The notes below the pieces were generated by a model. That model was not told the DNA's origin. It worked only from the letters and a program-made list of their open reading frames with translations, and did not search any database. Shown piece after piece: positions 7,319 through 12,765 of a stretch of DNA of 12,765 bases. How positions within the stretch are numbered: the first letter of the stretch is position 1; each line of letters opens with the position of its first letter. Made by a program: the position numbers and the translations under genes. This DNA comes from Reyranella sp. (GTDB lineage: Bacteria > Pseudomonadota > Alphaproteobacteria > Reyranellales > Reyranellaceae). The stretch spans positions 1 to 12,765 of the forward strand of contig JADHLS010000058.1 in NCBI GenBank assembly GCA_016780605.1, in the 5' to 3' direction.

Positions 7319-9400
7319 GTGACCGCTCGCCTGGCCGTCGACATCGGCGGCACTTTCACCGATGTCGTCCTCGAAAACGACGACAAAGCCCACGCCATGA
7401 GGGCCCATGCCATCAAGGTCCTGACCACGCCCGACGCGCCCGAACGCGGCGTCATGGAGGGCGTGCGCGCCATCCTGGCCGAGGCCAGGTGCCCGCCTGC
7501 CAACGTCGGCCTGGTCGTGCACGGCACGACGCTCGCCACCAACGCCCTGATCGAACGCAAGGGCGCCAGCACCGCGCTGATCACCACGGCAGGCTTCCGC
7601 GATTCGCTGGAGATCGCCTGGGAGCATCGCTTCGAGCAGTACGACATCTACATGGAGCGGCCCGAGCCGCTGGTGTCGCGCGACCTGCGCTTCGGCGTGC
7701 CCGAGCGCGTCGCCGCCGACGGCGCGGTGCTGATGGCGCTCGACGAGCAGGCCGTGCGCAAAGTTGCGGGTGAGCTCAAGCTGCGCCAGATCGAGGCGGT
7801 CGCCGTCTGCTTCCTGCACAGCTTCACCAACGAGGCGCACGAGCGGCGCGCCGGTGAGATCCTGGCCAAGGAGCTGCCGGGCGTGGCGATCTCGCTCTCC
7901 TGCGAGGTCTGCCCCGAGATCCGCGAATACGAGCGCACCTCGACCACCATCGCCAACGCCTATGTGCTGCCGCGCATGGCGGGCTATCTCGGCGAGCTCG
8001 AAGCCAGCCTCAAGAAGGAGGGCATCGGCGGGCCGCTGCTGCTGATGATGTCGTCGGGCGGCATCACCACCGTCGAGACGGCGCGGCGCTTCCCCGTGCG
8101 GCTCGTCGAATCCGGGCCGGCGGGTGGCGCGATCCTGGCGCTGACTGTGGCGGCGGAGAACGGGCTCGACAAAGCCGTTGCCTTCGACATGGGCGGCACG
8201 ACGGCCAAGCTCACCCTGCTCGACCATCTCGAATTGCAGCGCTCGCGCCAATTCGAGGTGGCGCGCGCCTACCGCTTCGTGCAGGGCAGCGGGCTTCCTG
8301 TCCGTATCCCCGTCATCGAGCTGGTCGAGATCGGCGCCGGCGGCGGTTCGATCGCCCGCATCGACACGCTGGGCCGCATCCAGGTCGGACCGGATTCGGC
8401 GGGCAGCGTGCCCGGACCCGCAAGCTACGGCCGCGGCGGCACCGAACCCACCGTCACCGACGCCGACACGGCGCTGGGCCGGCTCGATCCCAAGCGCTTT
8501 GCCGGGGGCGCCATCCCGCTGCATCTTGACAAGGCCAAGGCAGCGCTGCAGTCGGTCGCGGGACCGCTCAAGACCAGCGCCGAGGGTGCCGCGGCCGGCG
8601 TGGCCGAGATCGTCGACGAGACCATGGCGAGCGCCGCCCGCGTGCACGCCGTCGAGAACGGCAAGGATACGGCCGACCGCGCGCTGATCGCCTTCGGCGG
8701 CGCGGCGCCGCTGCATGCCGCGCGGCTCGCCCGCAAGCTCGGCATGAGGAAGATCGTGGTGCCGGTCGGCGCCGGCGTCGGCTCGGCCTTCGGCTTCCTG
8801 CGCGCGCCCATCGCGTACGAAGTCGTGCGCACGCGCCATCTGCCCCTCGCCCTGTTCGACGCCAAGACGGTGAACGGCCTGTTCGCCGCGATGCGCGAGG
8901 AAGCCGAAGCGGTCGTGCGTCTCGCCGCGCCCAAGGAGAAGCTGGTCGAGACCCGGCAGGCCTTCATGCGCTATCGCGGCCAGGGCCACGAGATCCCCGT
9001 AACCCTGCCCAACCAGGCGCTCGATGCCGATGCCGCGCGCGAGCTGCGGCGTCGCTTCGAGGCAACCTACGCGGCCGTGTTCGGCCGCGTCATTCCCAAG
9101 CTCGAGGTCGAGGCGCTGACCTGGACGCTGTCGCTCGCGACCGATCGGCCGCTGCCCAAGCCCGCCGCCGAGGCCAAGGCGATCGGCGCGCCCAAGCCCA
9201 ACGGCAAGCGTGACGTGCTCGATCCGGCGTCGGGCCGGCATGAGCCGGCGGCCATCCATGAGCGCACGGCGCTGGCGCCCGGCATGTCGCTCGACGGGCC
9301 GGCGCTGATCGTCGAGGATGGCACGACCACCGTGGTGCCGCAGGGTTTCGTGGCCCGCATCAATGCGCTGGGCCAGATCGTGTTGGAGGATCGCGCATGA
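7319..9400 (+). CDS. hyuA: hydantoinase/oxoprolinase family protein, subunit A (HyuA-like)
   Basis: 693 residues, the usual length of the ATP-dependent subunit in the N-methylhydantoinase, 5-oxoprolinase and acetone carboxylase family. These enzymes phosphorylate and open lactam or hydantoin rings, or carboxylate ketones, using ATP. Visible: the N-terminal phosphate-binding motif LAVDIGGTFTDVV at 5-17, HGTTLATNALIER at 69-81, EYERTSTTIANAYVLPRM at 203-220, ESGPAGGA at 264-271, FDMGGTTAKL at 289-298 (second actin/hexokinase-like ATPase motif), EIGAGGGSIA at 337-346 and AFGGAAPLHA at 458-467. The start is the GTG at 7319, which gives the canonical N-terminus; AAGGTGG lies about 10 bases upstream inside the preceding gene. 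Gap to the aminotransferase is 1 base; the stop overlaps the hyuB ATG (ATGA). The widely seen GPACYG is GPASYG here (Ser369). Family certain; substrate not. Confidence 0.93.
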   Translation: MTARLAVDIGGTFTDVVLENDDKAHAMRAHAIKVLTTPDAPERGVMEGVRAILAEARCPPANVGLVVHGTTLATNALIERKGASTALITTAGFRDSLEIAWEHRFEQYDIYMERPEPLVSRDLRFGVPERVAADGAVLMALDEQAVRKVAGELKLRQIEAVAVCFLHSFTNEAHERRAGEILAKELPGVAISLSCEVCPEIREYERTSTTIANAYVLPRMAGYLGELEASLKKEGIGGPLLLMMSSGGITTVETARRFPVRLVESGPAGGAILALTVAAENGLDKAVAFDMGGTTAKLTLLDHLELQRSRQFEVARAYRFVQGSGLPVRIPVIELVEIGAGGGSIARIDTLGRIQVGPDSAGSVPGPASYGRGGTEPTVTDADTALGRLDPKRFAGGAIPLHLDKAKAALQSVAGPLKTSAEGAAAGVAEIVDETMASAARVHAVENGKDTADRALIAFGGAAPLHAARLARKLGMRKIVVPVGAGVGSAFGFLRAPIAYEVVRTRHLPLALFDAKTVNGLFAAMREEAEAVVRLAAPKEKLVETRQAFMRYRGQGHEIPVTLPNQALDADAARELRRRFEATYAAVFGRVIPKLEVEALTWTLSLATDRPLPKPAAEAKAIGAPKPNGKRDVLDPASGRHEPAAIHERTALAPGMSLDGPALIVEDGTTTVVPQGFVARINALGQIVLEDRA

Positions 9401-11058
9401 GCACGCCTTCGGATATCCGCCTGCAGGTGATGTGGAATCGCCTGCTCTCGGTCGTCGAGGAACAGGGGCGCGCCCTGGTGCGCACCGCTTTCTCGACCAG
9501 CGCACGGGAGGCGGGCGACATCTCGGCCGGCGTGTTCGACCTCGAGGGGCGCATGCTGGCCCAGGCCGTCACCGGCACGCCGGGCCACGTCAACTCGATG
9601 GCGCGCAGCGTCATCCATTTCATCCGCGAGTTCCCGGTCGACACCATGAAGCCGGGCGACGCCTACGTGACCAACGATCCGTGGAAGGGCACCGGCCATC
9701 TCTACGACATGGTCGTGACCTCGCCCGCCTTCCACAACGGCAAGCTGGTCGCGCTGTTCTCCTGCACCACGCACCTCGTCGACATCGGCGGGCTGGGCCA
9801 GTCGCCCGACGGCCGGCAGGTTTTCCACGAGGGTCTGTTCCTGCCGCTGCTGCCGCTGATGCGCGAGGGCAAGATCGAGGAAAGCGTGATGCGCATCGTG
9901 CGCGCCAACGTGCGCGAGCCGGTGCAGGTCGAGGGCGACCTGCACGCCCTGATCGGCTGCAATGTCATCGGCGAGAAGCGTCTCAGCGACATGATGACCG
10001 AGCACGGCATCGATTCGCTCGACGAACTCGGGGCACACATCATCGAAAAGAGTCGCGCCGGCATGGTGGCCGCCATCGGCAAGCTGCCGCGCGGCACCTG
10101 GAAGGGCCACATGCGCATCGACGGCTACGACGCGCCGATCGACCTGCATGCCGCCGTGACCATCAACGCCGACCACATCGCGGTCGATTACGCCGGCACC
10201 TCGGGCGCGTCGATCTACGGCATCAATTCGCCCATGTGCTACACCGAGGCCTATACCGCCTTCGGCATCAAGTGCGTGGTGGCGCCGACCATCCCGAACA
10301 ATGCCGGCACGCTCGATTCGATCCTGGTGACGGCGCCGGAGAACACCATCGTCAACGCGCTCCATCCGGCGGCGGTCAATGCGCGCAGCACGATCGGCCA
10401 CATGATGCCCGATGTCTGCTTCGCCGCCTTGCACCAGGCGATGCCTGGCCGCGTGCCGGCCGAGGGCACCAGCAATCTCTGGAACCTGAAGCTCGGCGCC
10501 GGCCACGGCATGACCGGCACGATCGGCAACAGCCGGCCCTTCATGGTGACGACCTTCCATTCCGGCGGCGCCGGTGCGCGTCCGACTCTCGACGGCCTCT
10601 CGGCAACGCCCTTTCCGTCGGGCGTGCGCAACGTGCCGGTCGAGATCACCGAGACCATCGCGCCCGTGGTCATCTGGAAGAAGGAGTACCGCGAGGATTC
10701 CGGCGGCGCCGGCCAGCATCGCGGCGGGCTCGGCCAGGTGATGGAAGTCGAGCACCGCGAGGGCGCGCCCTTCGGCATCTTCGCCACCTTCGAGCGGGTC
10801 AAGCATCCGGCGCGCGGCCGCGACGGCGGCCAGCCCGGCGGCAACGGACGGCTGTCGCTGGCCTCCGGCACCGAGCTGAAGGCGAAGGGCTTCCAGACCA
10901 TCCCCGCCGGCGAGCGCCTGGTCGTCGAGATGCCGGGCGGCGGCGGCTTCGGCGATCCGAAGAAACGCGACCGCAAGCAGGTCGAGCGCGACGTGCGGCT
11001 GGGGCTGGTGAGCAAGGAACAGGCGAAGGCGGCGTACGGCGTCGAGGGCGATGACTGA
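9397..11058 (+). CDS. hyuB: hydantoinase B/oxoprolinase family protein (HyuB-like)
   Basis: 553 residues, partner subunit of the preceding HyuA-like protein; the two usually form one hetero-oligomeric ATP-dependent amidohydrolase. Visible family motifs: YVTNDPWKGTGHLYDM at 90-105 and TTHLVDIGGLG at 124-134, which carry the likely metal ligands (Asp94, His101, Asp104, His126, Asp129); INSPMCYTEAYTAF at 276-289; TPFPSGVRNVPVEITE at 404-419; REDSGGAGQHRGGLGQ at 432-447; and the C-terminal signature VEMPGGGGFGDP at 510-521. It is full length. The start ATG at 9397 overlaps the hyuA stop by 4 bases and has GGAGG 7 bases upstream, so translation is likely coupled. Members may open hydantoins, 5-oxoproline or other lactams; carboxylase relatives need a third small subunit, and none is seen here, which favours hydrolysis (inference). 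The substrate is unknown. Confidence 0.94.
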   Translation: MSTPSDIRLQVMWNRLLSVVEEQGRALVRTAFSTSAREAGDISAGVFDLEGRMLAQAVTGTPGHVNSMARSVIHFIREFPVDTMKPGDAYVTNDPWKGTGHLYDMVVTSPAFHNGKLVALFSCTTHLVDIGGLGQSPDGRQVFHEGLFLPLLPLMREGKIEESVMRIVRANVREPVQVEGDLHALIGCNVIGEKRLSDMMTEHGIDSLDELGAHIIEKSRAGMVAAIGKLPRGTWKGHMRIDGYDAPIDLHAAVTINADHIAVDYAGTSGASIYGINSPMCYTEAYTAFGIKCVVAPTIPNNAGTLDSILVTAPENTIVNALHPAAVNARSTIGHMMPDVCFAALHQAMPGRVPAEGTSNLWNLKLGAGHGMTGTIGNSRPFMVTTFHSGGAGARPTLDGLSATPFPSGVRNVPVEITETIAPVVIWKKEYREDSGGAGQHRGGLGQVMEVEHREGAPFGIFATFERVKHPARGRDGGQPGGNGRLSLASGTELKAKGFQTIPAGERLVVEMPGGGGFGDPKKRDRKQVERDVRLGLVSKEQAKAAYGVEGDD

Positions 11059-11065
11059 CTCATGT

Positions 11066-11212
11066 CCCTCCCCCGTCATCGGGGGAGGGTACGGGAGGGG
11101 GAAAGCCTCACAGAGGATTCGCGCAAGTTGATCCTCTGATTCTGATCTGCAATTGAATGCGCCGTGAGTGTTGCCTTCCCCCTCCCTACCCTCCCCCGTA
11201 AGACGGGGGAGG
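11066..11212. repeat. pair of palindromic G/C-run repeats in inverted orientation
   Basis: Two near-identical copies of a roughly 38-base element lie in opposite orientation at 11066-11105 and 11174-11212, about 70 bases apart. Each copy holds its own hairpin. The first is CCCTCCCCC and GGGGGAGGG around a 6-base loop (11066-11089). The second is CCTCCCCCGT and ACGGGGGAGG around a 3-base loop (11190-11212). The remainder of each copy is a tail of G and A runs (C and T runs in copy 2). Between them sits a third perfect inverted repeat. The arrangement resembles interspersed palindromic elements found between genes in many alphaproteobacteria (inference). Neither hairpin is followed by a T run on the plus strand, so this is not a standard terminator, although it separates hyuB from the next gene and could protect or end the hyuB mRNA. 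Confidence 0.8.
11111..11138. repeat. 8-base inverted repeat inside the palindromic pair
   Basis: CAGAGGAT at 11111-11118 and ATCCTCTG at 11131-11138 are perfectly complementary around a 12-base spacer. It lies in the interval between the two G/C-run copies and unlike them is not low-complexity. Together the three inverted repeats could fold as a nested cruciform or branched RNA. Confidence 0.6.
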
Positions 11213-11331
11213 AATAAGAAGAGAGGCGCAGGGTGAGGCTAGTTTGTATCAGCCCTGCCAAAACAAGGGTCGCGAAGAGGGCACCCTAGCCGCTAGTCTT
11301 CGCCACCCAAGAACGAAGCGGGGAAACTACC

Positions 11332-12276
11332 ATGTGGCAGCCCAACGAGCGTTATCCGGACGCCTCCGTGCGCGTCCTCGACCCGGCCTTCAACAAGTAC
11401 CGCCTGCCATTGGCCTCGGTCGAACGGCTCTACACGGGCTGCCGCTGGTCTGAAGGCCCGGTCTATTTCGGCGACGGCCGCTATCTCCTGTGGAGCGACA
11501 TTCCCAACAACCGCGTCCTGCGTTGGGACGAGGAATCGGGCAACGTCACGATCTTCCGCAAGCCCTCGAACAACGCCAACGGCCACACCCGCGACCGTCG
11601 CGGCCGGCTGGTCGCCTGCGAGCACGATGCGCGCCGCGTGGTGCGCTTCGAGTACGACGGCGCCATTACCGTGTTGGCCGACTCCTACAACGGCAAGCCG
11701 CTGAACTCGCCGAACGACGTCGTGGTGAAGTCCGACGGCTCGGTGTGGTTCACCGATCCGACGTTCGGTATCCTGGGCTACTACGAGGGCCACAAGGCCG
11801 AGAGCGAGAACAAGCCTGCGGTCTATCGCCTCGACACCGCGACCGGCAAGCTCACGATGCTGGCCGACGACATCCCCGGGCCCAACGGGCTCGCCTTCTC
11901 GCCCGATGAGAAGAAGCTCTATGTCGTGGCCTCGCGCGCCGAGCCGCATCGCTCGATCCTGAGCTACGACGTCACCAACGACGGCACGGCGCTGGGCAAG
12001 GGCTCGGTGCTGATCGATGCCGGCCCGGGCGGCTCGCCCGACGGCTTCCGCGTCGATGTCGACGGCAATCTGTGGTGCGGTTGGGGCATGGGCTCGCCCG
12101 ATCTCGACGGCGTGCGCGTGTTCGACGCCTCGGGCAAGCCGATCGGGCATATCGACCTGCCGGAGCGCTGCGCCAACCTTTGTTTCGGCGGCCGCTACCG
12201 CAACCGCCTGTTCATGGCGGCGAGCCACTCACTCTACGCGCTCTACGTGAATACGCAGGGCGTGGCTGGCGGCTGA
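11332..12276 (+). CDS. SMP-30/gluconolactonase/LRE-like family hydrolase
   Basis: 314 residues with the six-bladed beta-propeller pattern of the SMP-30/gluconolactonase family, metal-dependent enzymes that hydrolyse sugar lactones or, in relatives, organophosphates. Visible: WSEGPVYFGDGRYLLWSDI at 39-57 with metal ligand Glu41; NGHTRDRRGRLVACEHDARRV at 83-103; LNSPNDVVVKSDGSVWFTDPT at 124-144 (Asn128); GPNGLAFSPDEKKLYV at 183-198 (Asn185); and SPDGFRVDVDGNLW at 235-248 (Asp237). The four expected ligand positions (Glu, Asn, Asn, Asp) are all filled. No signal peptide is seen, so a cytosolic site is likely. The ATG at 11332 is preceded by GCGGGGAAA about 8 bases upstream. It lies 273 bases after hyuB, beyond the palindromic repeats, and 41 bases before an MFS transporter gene, with which it is probably co-transcribed. 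It may open a lactone in the same catabolic route, but the substrate cannot be read from sequence. Confidence 0.92.
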   Translation: MWQPNERYPDASVRVLDPAFNKYRLPLASVERLYTGCRWSEGPVYFGDGRYLLWSDIPNNRVLRWDEESGNVTIFRKPSNNANGHTRDRRGRLVACEHDARRVVRFEYDGAITVLADSYNGKPLNSPNDVVVKSDGSVWFTDPTFGILGYYEGHKAESENKPAVYRLDTATGKLTMLADDIPGPNGLAFSPDEKKLYVVASRAEPHRSILSYDVTNDGTALGKGSVLIDAGPGGSPDGFRVDVDGNLWCGWGMGSPDLDGVRVFDASGKPIGHIDLPERCANLCFGGRYRNRLFMAASHSLYALYVNTQGVAGG

Positions 12277-12317
12277 CGACAATGAACATCTGACACGGCA
12301 AAGCACCTAAGCAAAAA

Positions 12318-12765
12318 ATGCGTGGTATCGATTCGAGTTACGCCTGGTGGCGCCTGGCCGCCAGCGTGGCGCTGAGCACGATCGGCGGCATCGGCATGTG
12401 GTCGCTCACGGTGGCGATCCCGGCGGTGCAGACCGACTTCGGCATCACCCGCGCCGACATCTCCTTCGCCTACACCATGAACACGCTGGGCTTCTTCGCC
12501 GGCGGCATCATCGTCGGACGGATCGTCGACCGGCGCGGCATCGTCGTCGCCTCGATCCTGAGCGCGCTCGGCCTGTCGCTGGGTTTTGCACTGGTGTCGC
12601 TCACGTCCTCGCTGATCCCGTTCGCCACCGCCCAGGTGTTGATCGGTTTCAGCGCGGCCGCTACTTTTGCTCCGCTGGTCGCCGACGTCTCGCACTGGTT
12701 CGACAAGCGCCGGGGCGTGGCCGTCGCCATTGCCGCTTCGGGCAACTACTTCGCCGGCACAATCT
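12318..12765 (+). CDS. MFS transporter, N-terminal part (3' end outside window)
   Basis: 149 residues of a longer protein. Hydrophobic segments at about 13-37, 48-68, 76-97, 100-122 and 133 onward fit the first transmembrane helices of a 12-helix major facilitator. The loop between helices 2 and 3 carries GRIVDRRG at 67-74, the MFS motif A pattern. HWFDKRRGVAVAIAASG at 126-142 is a segment common in the oxalate/formate-antiporter-like and monocarboxylate-like branch. An in-frame TGA at 12291-12293 forces the start to lie downstream, and ATG at 12318 is the first candidate. The upstream bases are A-rich without a clear ribosome binding site, so translation may depend on the preceding gene. It follows the SMP-30-like gene after 41 bases, probably in one operon, and may import that enzyme's substrate. 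Substrate, and whether it is a proton symporter or an exchanger, are unknown. Confidence 0.9.
   Translation, partial: MRGIDSSYAWWRLAASVALSTIGGIGMWSLTVAIPAVQTDFGITRADISFAYTMNTLGFFAGGIIVGRIVDRRGIVVASILSALGLSLGFALVSLTSSLIPFATAQVLIGFSAAATFAPLVADVSHWFDKRRGVAVAIAASGNYFAGTI

Noticed and set aside
5770..7647. Minus-strand open frame (625 codons) covering the aminotransferase and running into the BtuF-like gene.
   Set aside because: It is antisense to the well-supported aminotransferase and out of frame with the BtuF-like gene, with no recognisable domain.
7244..9505. Long minus-strand open frame (753 codons) opposite hyuA.
   Set aside because: It mirrors hyuA, is rich in Arg, Gly, His and Ala, shows no domain pattern, and is expected from GC-biased third positions on the coding strand.
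9067..11079. Long minus-strand open frame (670 codons) opposite hyuB.
   Set aside because: Same reason: antisense shadow of a gene with strong family motifs on the plus strand.
11066..11089. First G/C-run hairpin as an intrinsic terminator for hyuB.
   Set aside because: The stem is strong but is followed by G-rich sequence with no T run, and the same unit recurs inverted nearby, so a palindromic repeat is the better description.
11066..11212. CRISPR-like repeat array.
   Set aside because: There are only two copies, in opposite orientation, with one interval and no further units or cas genes.

Overview
The window is uniformly GC-rich, with codons strongly biased to G or C in the third position. 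It reads as chromosomal DNA of an alphaproteobacterium. The best support for that is an EcfG-type general-stress promoter (GGAAC, 16 bases, CGTT) in front of a trehalose operon, together with a DUF1127 small protein and the style of the hydantoinase/MFS gene neighbourhood. A Rhodospirillales or Rhizobiales member is plausible, but the genus cannot be fixed from sequence alone. I saw no tRNA, rRNA, CRISPR array, transposase or phage gene.

Left half (1-6076, all minus strand). Read in the direction of transcription, the order is: a cobalamin-type substrate-binding protein without a signal peptide (6076-5285), a DUF1127 small protein (5213-4968), then the trehalose block otsB (4764-4006), a GH15 glycoside hydrolase (4009-2207) and otsA (2222-837), and finally a RecF/SMC-like AAA ATPase that runs off the left edge (775-1). 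otsB, GH15 and otsA overlap end to start by 4 and 16 bases, so they are almost certainly one translationally coupled operon. OtsA makes trehalose-6-phosphate, OtsB dephosphorylates it, and the GH15 enzyme between them may hydrolyse trehalose or a related glucan. The EcfG-type promoter at 4908-4884 would place the operon under the general stress response, which suits trehalose as a stress protectant.

Right half (6169-12765, all plus strand). A class V PLP-dependent aminotransferase-fold enzyme (6169-7317) is followed after 1 base by hyuA (7319-9400). hyuA overlaps hyuB (9397-11058) by 4 bases. The two encode the ATP-dependent hydantoinase/oxoprolinase family subunits. A 273-base gap then holds a pair of inverted, G/C-run palindromic repeats (11066-11212). 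Beyond it lie an SMP-30/gluconolactonase-like hydrolase (11332-12276) and the start of an MFS transporter (12318 to the right edge). The set looks catabolic: uptake, lactone or lactam opening, and PLP chemistry on an amino compound. The substrate is unknown.

The divergent gap between the two halves (6077-6168) holds a perfect 6-base inverted repeat with an 8-base spacer, which could be an operator. I found no wholly new system. The points most worth checking are the EcfG-type promoter, the role of GH15 inside a trehalose synthesis operon, the leaderless cobalamin-type binding protein without a signal peptide, and the paired palindromic repeat.
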